Origin: Cichorium intybus
Taxonomy: Eukaryota > Streptophyta > Magnoliopsida > Asterales > Asteraceae
Assembly: GCA_023525715.1 (NCBI GenBank)
Contig: CM042014.1
Location: 24,460,904-24,524,903, forward strand
Reading direction: 5' to 3'
DNA length: 64,000 nt
In this document: one piece after another, positions 36,748 through 53,254 of the stretch
Layout of the letters: every line of letters begins with the position of its first letter
Position numbering within the stretch: the stretch's first letter is position 1
Position numbers and translations under genes: made by a program
Notes under the pieces: model-generated
The model's input: only the letters and a program-made list of their open reading frames with translations
Told to the model about the DNA's origin: nothing
The model's database searches: none

Positions 36748-38742
36748 TTATAATGGTGTCGTGTTTGCTGCTTCATGTTTGTATCCCTTTCCCCACATTT
36801 TAGCCTCTGCAATTGCCTTGGCTCTTTCATCCTCATCCTCCTCTTTCAACCCATCATTTTCATCATCACTTGAATCCAAATTCACAATCAATCTATGATT
36901 CCGATTCTGATCTTCAACCATACCTGGGTCGGAAAGAGACGCCACAAAATCCAACGCATCCACAACTTCACTCATATCCGGCCTTTTTTCTTGATCATTA
37001 TCCATACACATCAATGCCACCTCCACCGCCTTTTTAACCGACCTTTGCACAAAATCCCCTTTCATCCTCGGATCCGCTAATTTCACATACCTCCTTTTGT
37101 CTATCAACATTGGTTTCGCCTGAACAATCACACACTTAATCTGGTAAGCTATATATGAGTATATAACCGTTTCTTTTTTACTAAAAAGAAACAGAAAGAA
37201 CGACTTAACAAAAAAAGTTTAGAAAAGTCAATACCCATTCGATAAGATATTGGCCGCCTTCTTTTGTGTTGTCTAAAGCTTGTCGACCTGTTACTAGTTC
37301 CAATAATACCACACCGAAACTGTACGTATCAGATTTTATGGTTAAGTGGCCTGTGAACCCGTACTCGGGTGCACAATAACCCATGGTGCCCATCACCCGT
37401 GTTGACACGTAGGATTTATCACCCAATGGTCCGAATTTAGCTAAACCTAAGTCGGAAATCTTTGGGTGGTACCCTTCACCTAATAAAATATTGGCTGATT
37501 TCATGTCTCGGTAAATGATACGAGGTTCACTATGATTGTGAAGGTAATCAAGGCCTTTAGCTGTTCCTACTGCTATTTTCATCCGTGTGTTCCAATCGAG
37601 TGGCTTCATATGTGGCCTAGGTTCTGACCAAGAAAAAAAAAAAATTTAAATCATAAAAATCATGTTGATATGAAAATAATTAATTTGATAGGCCTTTTGT
37701 TGGAAATGACATATTACCATGTAGGTGTTGTTCCAAGGATCCTAACGACATGAATTCATAAACCAGAAGATGTTGGTCGCTTTCGGAGCAATATCCAATT
37801 AAGGTAACGATATTTGGGTGGCACACGAGTGAAAGCATTGTGATTTCAACTTGAAATTCTTTGTTTCCTTGCAAACCATCTTTATTTAGTTTTTTAACAG
37901 CCACAACCTGACCATTTAATTACTAAATTAAAAGTTAAATACTTAAAAAAACACATTTTAGAATGGAGAAAATGAAGGTTGAAAGGTGGAGGAAGTTATT
38001 TACTTGGTTGGGGTTTTTTAGGTTTCCTTTATATACTTGCCCAAACCCGCCTTCACCAAGATAGCGATCAATCTTGAAATTATTGGTAGCTGTTACAAGT
38101 TCTTGGTAACTGAATTCCCTTTGTTTCTTTACGATAGTAGTATCAGATGATGGTGACGACTGTGATTGATTTGTTCCTGATTCCTGCTTTGTTTGTGATT
38201 TTTCTGTTGATTGATCTAGCAGCTCGGTATCCACCTTTTGAACTGCATCTCAACATCACATACAGAATCAAAAATCAAAAGGATGGAATTACGGATGTTG
38301 GAATCCCTCAAACGAATGAGTTAAACCAAATTAGGCGACAATTTCGTTGATGCACTCTTCCAGAGACTTTTAACCCTAAATACTGATCATGCTCCTAGTT
38401 CAATCCTTTTTATAATTCGATCGAGTATTTATAACATGAGCTTCTATAATTGATAGTCCGATTATTAAAACAAACATGAATAAATTGAGAATTGGTTCAA
38501 TTTATACCTATGCTTGGATACTGACGTCCAAAATATTAATCATCTAATACAAAAACCTGATAAAGAGAAAAATTAAGACGAAGAAGAAATACATACATAT
38601 ATAGAGATATATATTGTGGAAGACCTGTTGGAGTGGCAGCGGCATCAGGTGGCTTACAGTCATGTTGTTCATCGGAAACGCCATTGTCCTTGGGGTTGAC
38701 TTTCCGACGTCCGGGAAAACACAGGCATGATAATCCTCCCAT
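36748..38742 (-). CDS. PBS1-like receptor-like cytoplasmic kinase (RLCK VII)
   Basis: Five exons join in phase: 38742-38625, 38242-38004, 37907-37718, 37623-37235, 37119-36748, giving about 435 residues. The start at MGGLSCLCF gives an N-myristoylation/palmitoylation signal for plasma-membrane attachment; an upstream in-frame ATG at 38775 would mask it. Kinase motifs: Gly loop LGEGGFGQVYKG (101-112), VAVK Lys124, catalytic YRDMKSANILL with Asp222, APE at 267-269. The DFG motif reads DLG (240-242), an uncommon change that keeps the metal-binding Asp. The activation segment carries GDKSYVST (250-257), close to the GDKSHVS protease-cleavage site of PBS1. The tail ends with an acidic stretch and AIAEAKMWGKGYKHEA, as in PBS1-like kinases. 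Likely role: relaying signals from surface immune or growth receptors. The exact orthologue is not assigned. Confidence 0.9.
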
Positions 38743-38949
38743 CTTCAAACCCCACGTTCCGAGATGCATTTTCAAAGGTCAATAGACCCACCAACACATC
38801 AGCGCGAAATCACACACGCAACGATTATAGGGTTCTTGGGGTTTGTTGATACGAGAATTGCCTGGGAAATCAACACCATATATCTTTAGTTCACTCAATC
38901 ACAAATCAATAAACTGCATCAAAGCTTTATGACACAACATTGACAGAAA

Positions 38950-39200
38950 ATCGGGTTCACATTCACATTCAAAGAATCAGATCCACATTCACAGAATGAA
39001 TCAGATTCACATTCACATTCACACAAAATCAGTTTCACAGTGAAATGAAAGATGGTCCCAACCAGAAAATTAGTTTCACAGTGAAATCAAGAGATGGTCC
39101 CCAGCAGGAAAAATCGAGAATGATTCAAATCCTAGTAATCGATTACATAACAAGTAAATTCACAGTAATCAATTACATAACAAGTAAATCTCAGATGGTC
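38950..39200. repeat. Short tandem repeats upstream of the kinase
   Basis: Arrays of (A)CATTCAC, paired GTTTCACAGTGAAAT...GATGGTCCC blocks (39021-39101) and paired AATYRATTACATAACAAGTAAAT blocks (39136-39189). They lie in the probable promoter or 5' UTR region of the kinase, whose 5' end may reach the CGCCGGAGAA-rich DNA at 39360-39560. Confidence 0.7.
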
Positions 39201-39792
39201 CAATGGAAGCAAAAATCGAGAAGGACAAATCGGGAATAAATTCAAGCAGCATTCGAGCAAATTTTTTTGCAGAAATCAATTGCATAACAAGTAAATCACA
39301 CAATACGGGATTATATCAGGAAAAATCGAGCAGATTTCTTACCTCAAGAAGCAGATTGTCAGATGGAGATCGATGGTAATCGGGATGCGCCGGAAAGAAT
39401 GCGGGCTGCAATCGCCGGAGATGCCACCGGAGAAGAAGATCGATGGGAGATACCATTCGCCGGAGATACCAGCCGCCGGAGAAGAAGGTCGATGCGATGA
39501 GGGAAGGGTGGGTTCTTCTCGATCGTGTCCACGGGAAGGAAAGGAAAGCAGAAGACGGTAAAGGCGTATTGGTGGGTTGGGATATTTACGTCTTTCTCCA
39601 TTCAAAAAGCCCAAAGCTCCTCAAAAAGCCAAGTACCGTGACTTTTCCAAAATAGCTTTTTAGAGGTATTTCACAAGTTAAATTGAAAAGTATTTTTCCA
39701 TATCCAAACATCTTTTTTAGTTTATTGGTTTTTAAGAAGCCTATAAACCAATAAACACTTTTAAAAAATTTATCCAAACGGTCCCTTCATAA

Positions 39793-43578
<3,786 letters not shown>

Positions 43579-43689
43579 TTACAAAAAAAGGAAGACAAAA
43601 AGAGCTCCAAATTACGTTAGCAAACCCATTACACAAAGAATAATAATAACTTGAAGAGAAAATTCAATCTCAAGTTTGTTAATATTTAC

Positions 43690-43860
43690 TAGAGTTAATT
43701 GCATTTTGGTCCTGTGGTTTGCTAAAAATGACTATTTTAGTCTAAAAAGTTTTGGACTACCACCACAGATCCAAAAGATTGATTTTTTTACATGTTTGGT
43801 CCAACTTTTTTAAAAAACTTAGAATGACGATTTTGCCATTCTTTTTTGTTTTTACATTTT
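43690..43860. repeat. Interspersed-repeat scrap
   Basis: Sequence of the type TTGCATTTTGGTCCTGTGGTTTG and TGGTCCAACTTTTTT, widespread in plant transposon ends. Boundaries are not resolved. Confidence 0.3.
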
Positions 43861-43904
43861 TTTATTTTCTTTTAATAATTTCTAATTAGATAAAGTAAAT
43901 AAAC

Positions 43905-44685
43905 TGAAAGGTTTTCTGCAAACCATGAACTAAATAACCCAAGTTCACATGCAACCTATAAGGATCTATGTTTTCTTCTAATTGAACATATAACAAAACC
44001 TAAAGGCCATAAGAAAATTGACTAAAAGAATAAAACTAGAAAAACCAACCTTTTAGAATTTTCTGGAAGCTGAGCAGCAAAAATATCCTGCCTCAAATGA
44101 AAGTCACACCCAAGCTGAGAGGTATATGAAAATCGAAATCCTTGAGAGAGTCTATGAGAATTGGCGAAATCATATGATGCCTGGGAACCCCTATTTATAG
44201 TTTCCAAATGGCCAGTTGATAAACCTTAGAGATAAACCTTTTTGAATTCAAATAAGATAAACCTTTTATTTTATAATTCAAATTCCTTTTTATCTATATA
44301 TCAATTTCGAAAATCATATATATCCATATATATATTTCGAAATCCACTGGTCACTCCACACTGCCACTTACTCAACTATTGAATAATTACAGTTTTAGTC
44401 CCTGCACCTTTAATTAATTAATTTAATCCCCAAATTAAATCCAATTAATTCTGGATTAATTCCTAATTAATTAATATAGTTTCTAATTAATATATTATGA
44501 CTTTAATATATTAATAAACCATATATTTAATTCCTGTTGATTTATTAATCCCATAATAAATCAACCTTTCTCTCTACCGAATTTTCTACCAAACCTCCAG
44601 CCATGAGGGCAACCCAAATGGACTGTGCTTCTATTAATTAGGTAAATACTAATTATTAGTCATGGCTTAGACACCTAATCCAACA
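43905..44685 (-). repeat. Copia 3' LTR
   Basis: 781 bp, the left copy on the plus strand. Ends in TG...CA; next to the polypurine tract at 44686-44698. Confidence 0.93.
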
Positions 44686-45522
44686 GTCTCCCACTTGGAT
44701 AAGTCTATGACTATAATTACCAATTTAGCCTCTAATTAACCAGCACTTGTAGCTTCCTAGAAACCAATGCCAAACTCTGATCTAATCAGTCCTGTCCATA
44801 GATAAGTGATCAGATGATCCTCCATCCAACAAGATATTTTCAGACTCAAGACATGGATAAAATCAATCCGGTCTGATTCACTGTTCCTCGATTTCCGATT
44901 TGCATATGACTCTTAGACTACCAATTTAGTCCCGGTTGGCCAACCATTTTAGTCAACTTCAAAATCATCGAGAGGCCTACAGATATCTGTTCCCCCTTAG
45001 GGTCAAGGGACGAATAAGCTTTGACTCATATACTTATGTCTTTTACCAGACAAATCATTCACAACAGCACGTTTTATAACACCGAGTTACCGATGCGTTT
45101 TCGTACTATCAATGAACAACCGTTTAGCAAATCATAACTCATATATCTTAGCTTAAAGATCAAAAGATATTATCATCTCAACATTGCTCGTGATAAAATC
45201 CATGAAGCAATCTATTGAGCGCTGGTTTATCCAATACTTAAATCTCCATTTCCAAGTACTCACGAATGGTGCAGAAATCCAATTGCAATGTCTAACTCCT
45301 TAGACAATCTATTACCAGTTCATGACAGTCTTACTTCACACTTACTCCCTTAAAGTGTAATTGACTGTGGATATTTGAATAATCCAATTATTCAGGAAGT
45401 AAAACATGCAAAAAATGAAACACAATGATAAAGTATTGACAAGAGTAGTAAACCATAATAAATCTCTATTATTAAATCACAAGAGTCAAATACAATACAT
45501 TGTTACAAGTTTCGAAACCTAT

Positions 45523-46134
45523 CTAATTACAAAAACTTATATCATCTCTTAATCCAATGCTCCTAGCATGCTGATTATGCTTAATCCTACTCAGAGCCTT
45601 TGTCAAGGGATCTGCAGGATTATCTTCCGATGATACCCTCTTTACAAGGAGGTGACCTTCTTCTACCCTATGTCTGATGTAGTGGTACTTTCTGTCGATA
45701 TGTCTGGACTTTCCATGGTCTCGCGGTTCCTTTGTCAAGGCGACCGCACCTTCGTTATCGCAGAACAGTTCCAAGGGCTCCTGAATACTCGGGACTACTC
45801 CAAGGTCACCGATAAAGTTCTTCAGCCAAGCCGCTTCCTTTGACGCTTCACTTGCTGCTATGTACTCTGATTCGCACGTAGAATCAGCCACTGTCTCTTG
45901 CTTGGAACTTTTCCAAGTTACTGCTCCATCGTTCAAAAGGAATACCCAGCCTGACTGAGACCGACCACTGTCTCTATCCGTCTGAAAGCTGGCATCTGTA
46001 TATCCTTCAACTTTCAAGGTATCACTGCCACCGAGGACCAACACCATGTTCTTTGTCCTTCGCAGATACTTGAGTATATTTTTCACAGCTATCCAATGCG
46101 CCCTTCCAGGGTTACCCTGGTACCGACTGACCAT
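45523..46134 (-). pseudogene. Copia RNase H end of pol
   Basis: The C-terminal part of the Copia polyprotein: YTDASFQTD, WKSSKQETVADSTCESEY and the Asp-rich CDNEGAVAL and SRHIDRKYHYIR blocks are RNase H motifs, ending NPADPLTKALSRIKHNQH. It is cut from the reverse transcriptase by the inserted element, exactly between FALSM and VSRYQ. The frame itself is intact up to the junction. Confidence 0.92.
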
Positions 46135-48189
46135 TGTTGTGCATTCTGACATACATATAAAACACCCAAAAACGTCACCAAGAAACTTGATGTGTTATTA
46201 GCGTTTATAAGATTTTCGAAAATGATTTCACATTAGTTTTACATTTATGAACAGGGAAATACCATGTATGAATAGAACAACACAATTAGGCAAGTGTACC
46301 TAGTCGATTGTAGTATAGTAATGGTAAATCCGGGTTGTCGACCCAAGGGAAAACGGATATCTTTAAGTTAAGAAAATCAATTATCAATTAACAATTATTC
46401 AAGCAAACACTCAGGGGCGAGTTTTAATGAAAACTCGTAAAACTTTGATTATAAAATAAATGACGAAGTAATAAATGATCATAACAAAAATAACAAAGGA
46501 AACTTTCGTCTAGGATCTGTTGATTCATATAAACCTATGTTGACTAGTTTTGATTATGTGCAATGAGTTTAAATAAGTTGCATTAAGTTGTAGGATCGTA
46601 TGGTCAAGTCACCAATTCTATGACTAATAAGTTAAAATAGCACAATGGTCATGTAACTAATTAACTTATAATCATCAAGTATTAATACAATCTAGCATGC
46701 AAACATAGCCCATATCCTAATGGTCAAAGTGATATGTTCATACAATCAATGGTCATGAGTTGCAACTAAATGTGATATAAGTCTTATTTCACTAATCAAG
46801 TTTATAACTTAGATAACCTTCCTAGTTAAATGGTCAATAACTAGTCCAATGATATATAGTTGTCAATTATACATCATGACGGTTCATGTGATCAATACGT
46901 TTAAATGGCCATTTAAACTTAATCATATGAAGATGGCAATCAAGAATACAAACCGTAACCACATTTAATATGTATAGCATGCAAGTTATATATCCTAACC
47001 GATATTAAACTCGAATCAAGAACTAGATCAACACATATTATATTAATGAATCAACATCACCTAGGAAAAAGTTACGGGAAATATAAATTACAAAATATAA
47101 AAGTAAACATTAATACTTAGATTTGAATAAACCATCTAGTTATGTTTGATATGTTATTAGTGCAATGAATATTGAACGTTAAATACCGATTTCTAAAGTG
47201 ATTAGATGTTTTGGTCCAACTACCTAATCCTATGATTATAAGGTCATTAATGGCAATGGTCATGCGATTATGTATTCCAAATAATCATGTATTGGTTCGT
47301 ATCATACAAGGTTCATTCGAGATTTTGATCTCAATGGTCATGATAATCAAATTGGTTTCAAATGAATTATACGAGATAAAATATAAAACGTTCAATATCC
47401 GATAAATAACAATCAAATCATAACTAAACAGTAATCAAATCTAAGTAATAAATAATACAGATAACATAATCTGAAGAAGACGGCTTAGGAAATCATAATA
47501 GAATGCTAAATATATATAAAGCAAACCGAATGAAGTCCCGGCCGAACATTCTTCAAGCTCTCGATTCCATAGTTTCCCCTTTGATTCTACAAGCTTTCTG
47601 GCCGAGTTTGGAGGTGTGGAGGTCTGAAGGTGGTGTAGGTGTTGTGTGTTGTGTGTTGTGTTTAAAATGAGAGCTGAATGGCTTGTATTTATAGTTGTCG
47701 CTGGAGCAGGGCGCGGTGCGCCTAAGGAGGGGGCGCGGTGCGCCTTAAAGCAGATCTGCGCACGTGCTCAACTGTCGCACGAGGGAGCACGTGGTTTGCA
47801 GCTTTAATGTCGGATCTGAGGCGCGGTGCGCCCAAAAGGTAGGCGGGGTGCGCCCTTGCACATGCTTGGCAGGTCGCTTGAATCATTGGATAAACGCACG
47901 CTCGATTATTTTAATCAAAAGTCTGACGAAAAGCGGGATCTGGTCCCCCTTTGGGCGCGGTGCGCCTGGATGTGGGCGGGGCGCGCCCTTGGTGTCCGGC
48001 AGATTTTCGCTTTGCTTCTTTTTAAGCTCAAATGTTTGTGTAATTCGTTCTTTCGCTCCAAACGCGTCTTTTTAGCTTCAAAACGAATATTTAAGCATAT
48101 TAGGTATCTTTTAGTTCATAACATGTATAAAATTAAACTAAAATCACACTGATATCGTGCGGAAAATATGTATAATTTACGCGATATCA
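46135..48189 (-). repeat. LARD-like element 3' LTR
   Basis: 2055 bp, TG...CA ends. Contains six GC-rich 13-mers (47710, 47732, 47820, 47842, 47954, 47975) and many AATGGTCA octamers between 46600 and 47340. Short reading frames inside are not genes. Confidence 0.93.
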
Positions 48190-50084
48190 AAATACCCCAC
48201 ACTTGAACTTTGCTTGTCCTCAAGCAAACTACAATTTATAACCAAGCCAAAACGTTTTGAAGCCCAAACAACTTTTCATACGCTACCACAGATCTAGCGT
48301 TTATTACCGATGTTAAGAATAAAGAATTAAGAATAAACATAGTAGATTATACCTAGTCCTATGTACATATATTTATCTTTTCAAAACTTTAAATAAACTC
48401 TCTTTCTATAAACGACAAGTCTTTTAGATTGATAAAAACTCATTTTTACATAACATCGAATATACCCTTTAAAGATTCTTCCACCTCAAGACCTTTTTGT
48501 CAAATTTCCCATATTTAGAATAAAAATTATGCTGGACTAAATTTATCAAGTTAAGTTATTATTTCCCTTTTTCCGTACCTTTGAAACTCGTGACTTTCTA
48601 TGGAACTTTTGATTACAAATTTTCGACTCAAGACTGTACAGAGTCTACTAATTCAAATTCCAAAGGCCACTAAGGAAATTCCATGACTTTCGATGACACC
48701 CGTGTAGCGAGCTTTCGACAATATTATCCCAAACCAGATGGTTTTAGGTAATAAGGAGTAGAAATGCCCGTAGGCCCCATTTTATGTCTACTTGCTCGAA
48801 TGCCAAAGGCCACTGATTGAATTTTCCTTCCTGAGTCTCAATCTTATGGTATAACATTACTTGACTTCTGCTTTTTAACACATCTGATTTCTTGAGAATT
48901 TTTCTCATTTTAAGTTCATTTATCGAGGCTTATTTTTCTCCATTTAGTAACAGCATATAATTCGCACATTTTTGCAAGTAGGGAAACTGACTCAATCTGT
49001 TTTGGCAAAAACTCAATTTTTAACAATTGATAAATTTTCAATGGGTTTATTTCATTATTTATGCAAAACATTTTGTAACTACCATTATAAAAACTTGTCC
49101 TCTACACAACTAGACTTTAGATAAAACAATGAAAAATAAAAATACATACATAAAATTAAATGTAACCTACAAATTTATTTTCAAAATATTTTTCTTAACA
49201 ATTTTCTTTTTAGCGTTCAATTTTGGAAAAGAAGTTTAAGATAACAAAAATTTTAATTGGCTCAGTTAATCATTGCAGTATGACGCCTTAACCCTACACT
49301 TATATTATACAATAATTCTATTGTATATATAATTCAAAACAGTAAAGGGAGTAAAATGGAACAGACTCCCCTTGGGTACCGGTCGACGTCATATATGAGG
49401 CTTTTTCCACATAAAAGAATTCATTGAACATGCTGCCAGCATGGAATCTTAGCAAATCTGCATATGCATCACTCGGACAAAAATTATTCACATAAAAATA
49501 AAAATGCAAAAAATTAAATCACAAAAGTAAAAATAATAACAACGAAAGAAAAATATCACTCATTTTGTTGTCCCTGAAGTTTCAAATCCGCGGCTACTGG
49601 TATGCGGGTGTGATGTGGCTGTGCGACTTTTGACCGTCGTCAGTATCGCTGTCATTACTGTAAAGAAGCGTCCCTCTTCTCAGTAGTGGCTGATTTTTAG
49701 CCATGTATCATTATGTACGACCAGTATCTGCCTCGGGTGTTTACGCGTCAAGCACGTTTCCGTGTCGCGTAATTTTTGAAGTTGTCTCTTTCTCAACGCG
49801 ATCCAGATTGTCGACGCGTTGCGTCCGGATGGCATACACGTCGCATTGCGTGAGCAGAAAAGACTTCAAAGTTTTGTTACTTCATTTTTCCCCAAATATC
49901 TACCCCACACTTAAAATATGCTTAAGGTGTGCAAATATCTATTTTTATGATTAGTGATATGTCAATCAAAACAATAAAAATACATAACACAAAAACAAAT
50001 TTAAAATCACACAAATATTAACTAATAATTTAATTTTCTATACTAAAAATAAATCCGAATTCCCCGGCAACGGCGCCAAAAACT
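48190..50084 (-). other. Interior of the LARD-like element
   Basis: 1.9 kb with no long reading frame. Minus-strand GCTTGAGGACAAGCAAAG (about 48209-48226) next to GTGTGGGGT is a conserved untranslated signature of Athila/Tat-type elements. A GTGTGGGGT-like string also occurs at about 49901-49910. Confidence 0.75.
50061..50078 (-). other. Primer-binding site for tRNA-Asp
   Basis: 18 nt whose complement pairs with the 3' end of tRNA-Asp, including CCA. Six bases separate it from the 5' LTR. Confidence 0.8.
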
Positions 50085-52139
50085 TGTTGTGCATTCTGAC
50101 ATACATATAAAACACCCAAAAACGTCACCAAGAAACTTGATGTGTTATTAGCGTTTATAAGATTTTCGAAAATGATTTCACATTAGTTTTACATTTATGA
50201 ACAGGGAAATACCATGTATGAATAGAACAACACAATTAGGCAAGTGTACCTAGTCGATTGTAGTATAGTAATGGTAAATCCGGGTTGTCGACCCAAGGGA
50301 AAACGGATATCTTTAAGTTAAGAAAATCAATTATCAATTAACAATTATTCAAGCAAACACTCAGGGGCGAGTTTTAATGAAAACTCGTAAAACTTTGATT
50401 ATAAAATAAATGACGAAGTAATAAATGATCATAACAAAAATAACAAAGGAAACTTTCGTCTAGGATCTGTTGATTCATATAAACCTATGTTGACTAGTTT
50501 TGATTATGTGCAATGAGTTTAAATAAGTTGCATTAAGTTGTAGGATCGTATGGTCAAGTCACCAATTCTATGACTAATAAGTTAAAATAGCACAATGGTC
50601 ATGTAACTAATTAACTTATAATCATCAAGTATTAATACAATCTAGCATGCAAACATAGCCCATATCCTAATGGTCAAAGTGATATGTTCATACAATCAAT
50701 GGTCATGAGTTGCAACTAAATGTGATATAAGTCTTATTTCACTAATCAAGTTTATAACTTAGATAACCTTCCTAGTTAAATGGTCAATAACTAGTCCAAT
50801 GATATATAGTTGTCAATTATACATCATGACGGTTCATGTGATCAATACGTTTAAATGGCCATTTAAACTTAATCATATGAAGATGGCAATCAAGAATACA
50901 AACCGTAACCACATTTAATATGTATAGCATGCAAGTTATATATCCTAACCGATATTAAACTCGAATCAAGAACTAGATCAACACATATTATATTAATGAA
51001 TCAACATCACCTAGGAAAAAGTTACGGGAAATATAAATTACAAAATATAAAAGTAAACATTAATACTTAGATTTGAATAAACCATCTAGCTATGTTTGAT
51101 ATGTTATTAGTGCAATGAATATTGAACGTTAAATACCGATTTCTAAAGTGATTAGATGTTTTGGTCCAACTACCTAATCCTATGATTATAAGGTCATTAA
51201 TGGCAATGGTCATGCGATTATGTATTCCAAATAATCATGTATTGGTTCGTATCATACAAGGTTCATTCGAGATTTTGATCTCAATGGTCATGATAATCAA
51301 ATTGGTTTCAAATGAATTATACGAGATAAAATATAAAACGTTCAATATCCGATAAATAACAATCAAATCATAACTAAACAGTAATCAAATCTAAGTAATA
51401 AATAATACAGATAACATAATCTGAAGAAGACGGCTTAGGAAATCATAATAGAATGCTAAATATATATAAAGCAAACCGAATGAAGTCCCGGCCGAACATT
51501 CTTCAAGCTCTCGATTCCATAGTTTCCCCTTTGATTCTACAAGCTTTCTGGCCGAGTTTGGAGGTGTGGAGGTCTGAAGGTGGTGTAGGTGTTGTGTGTT
51601 GTGTGTTGTGTTTAAAATGAGAGCTGAATGGCTTGTATTTATAGTTGTCGCTGGAGCAGGGCGCGGTGCGCCTAAGGAGGGGGCGCGGTGCGCCTTAAAG
51701 CAGATCTGCGCACGTGCTCAACTGTCGCACGAGGGAGCACGTGGTTTGCAGCTTTAATGTCGGATCTGAGGCGCGGTGCGCCCAAAAGGTAGGCGGGGTG
51801 CGCCCTTGCACATGCTTGGCAGGTCGGTTGAATCATTGGATAAACGCACGCTCGATTATTTTAATCAAAAGTCTGACGAAAAGCGGGATCTGGTCCCCCT
51901 TTGGGCGCGGTGCGCCTGGATGTGGGCGGGGCGCGCCCTTGGTGTCCGGCAGATTTTCGCTTTGCTTCTTTTTAAGCTCAAATGTTTGTGTAATTCGTTC
52001 TTTCGCTCCAAACGCGTCTTTTTAGCTTCAAAACGAATATTTAAGCATATTAGGTATCTTTTAGTTCATAACATGTATAAAATTAAACTAAAATCACACT
52101 GATATCGTGCGGAAAATATGTATAATTTACGCGATATCA
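50085..52139 (-). repeat. LARD-like element 5' LTR
   Basis: The second 2055-bp copy. I noticed two differences from the other LTR by eye: a T/C near 47140/51090 and a C/G near 47878/51828. Confidence 0.93.
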
Positions 52140-52144
52140 ACCAT

Positions 52145-53254
52145 GCTCAGGGCAAAGGCCACGTCAGGGCGAGTACACGTCATAGCGTACATGATCGATC
52201 CCACAGCCGAAGCGTATGGTACTCGACTCATCTCAGCTATTTCCTCGTCCGTACTCGGACTTTGAGTCTTACTCAGCTTCGCATTACTTTGGATAGGTAG
52301 CTCTCCCTTCTTGGAATTTTCCATACTAAACCTCTTTAGTACCTTTTCCAAGTATGTACCCTGACTAAGTCCAATTAGTCTTTTCTTCCTATCTCTCAAT
52401 ATTCTTATCCCAAGAATATAGGCAGCCTCTCCTAGGTCCTTCATGGCGAAACATTTCCCAAGCCAAGCCTTGACATCTTGCAAGGTTGGAATATCGTTTC
52501 CCATGAGCAGTATGTCATCGACATACAGCACCAGAAAGGTGACTATACTCCCACTAGCCTTGACATATACGCAGGACTCATCCTCGCTCCTAGAGAAACC
52601 AAACTCTTTGACTTTCTCATGGAAACAAAGATTCCAGCTGCGAGAAGCTTGCTTCAATCCGTAGATTGATCTCTCAAGCTTACACACCTTATTAGGATAC
52701 TTTGCATCGACAAAACCCTCTGGCTGATTCATGTAAACATCCTCAGTCAACTTCCCGTTAAGGAAAGCGGTTTTGACGTCCATCTGCCAAATTTCATAGT
52801 CATGAAATGCAGCTATGGCCAGCATAATCCTAATAGACTTTATCTTGGCTACTGGTGAGAAGGTCTCGTCATAGTCAACCCCTGGGGTTTGAGTAAAGCC
52901 CTTCGCAACCAGTCTTGCCTTGAAAGTGTGTACCTTTCCGTCCATGTCGGTCTTCTTCTTGAAGATCCATTTGCACCCGACTGTCTTTCGACCCGGTACA
53001 TTATCAACCAAGTTCCAAACTTGATTGTCATACATGGACTTGATCTCGCTATCCATGGCCTCTTTCCACTTGGCAGACTCAGGGCCCGCCACTGCTTCTT
53101 GGTAGTTAGCTGGTTCATCCAAATTTATCAGTGTCCTATCACTGACAAACGTGTCCCCATCCGAAGTTATATGGAAACCATAAAACTCGGGTGGCATGCT
53201 AACCCTACCAGAACGCCTAAGAGGTAAGGATACATCTGTCGGACCAACAGGAAC
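52145..53254 (-). pseudogene. Copia reverse transcriptase part of pol
   Basis: In the same frame as the gag-integrase part but after a TAA stop codon. It shows WKEAMDSEIKSM, CKWIFKKKTDMDGKV, QMDVKTAFLNG, IYGLKQASRSW and an intact catalytic LYVDDILL, then the connection towards RNase H. It ends at CTRPDVAFALSM where the nested element entered. Confidence 0.93.

Larger units (their letters stand above)
46135..52139 (-). mobile_element. Non-coding LTR retroelement (LARD-like, Athila/Tat-related) nested in the Copia element
   Basis: Two 2055-bp LTRs (46135-48189 and 50085-52139) flank a 1.9 kb interior. The target duplication ACCAT lies at 46130-46134 and 52140-52144. The primer-binding site at 50061-50078 reads TCCCCGGCAACGGCGCCA on the plus strand, identical to the 3' end I recall for plant tRNA-Asp, so the element runs on the minus strand. 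A tract read as TTCAAGTGTGGGGTATTT adjoins the 3' LTR, as in Athila/Tat elements. No gag or pol remains in the interior, so mobilisation would need enzymes from a related element. The LTRs are almost identical. Confidence 0.93.

Noticed and set aside
39339..39655. Overlapping short frames on both strands upstream of the kinase
   Set aside because: Low-complexity CCGGAGAAG repeats; more likely 5' UTR or promoter of the kinase.
44022..44207. 61-residue frame present in both Copia LTRs
   Set aside because: It lies inside the LTR, has no known domain, and is identical in both only because the LTRs are copies.
47764..48152. Overlapping frames of about 100 residues, repeated at 51714-52102
   Set aside because: They lie within the LTRs, are driven by the GC-rich 13-mers and have no domain.
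52889..53227. Plus-strand frames opposite the Copia pol gene, also 55121-55507
   Set aside because: Antisense shadows of the gag-pol coding sequence.
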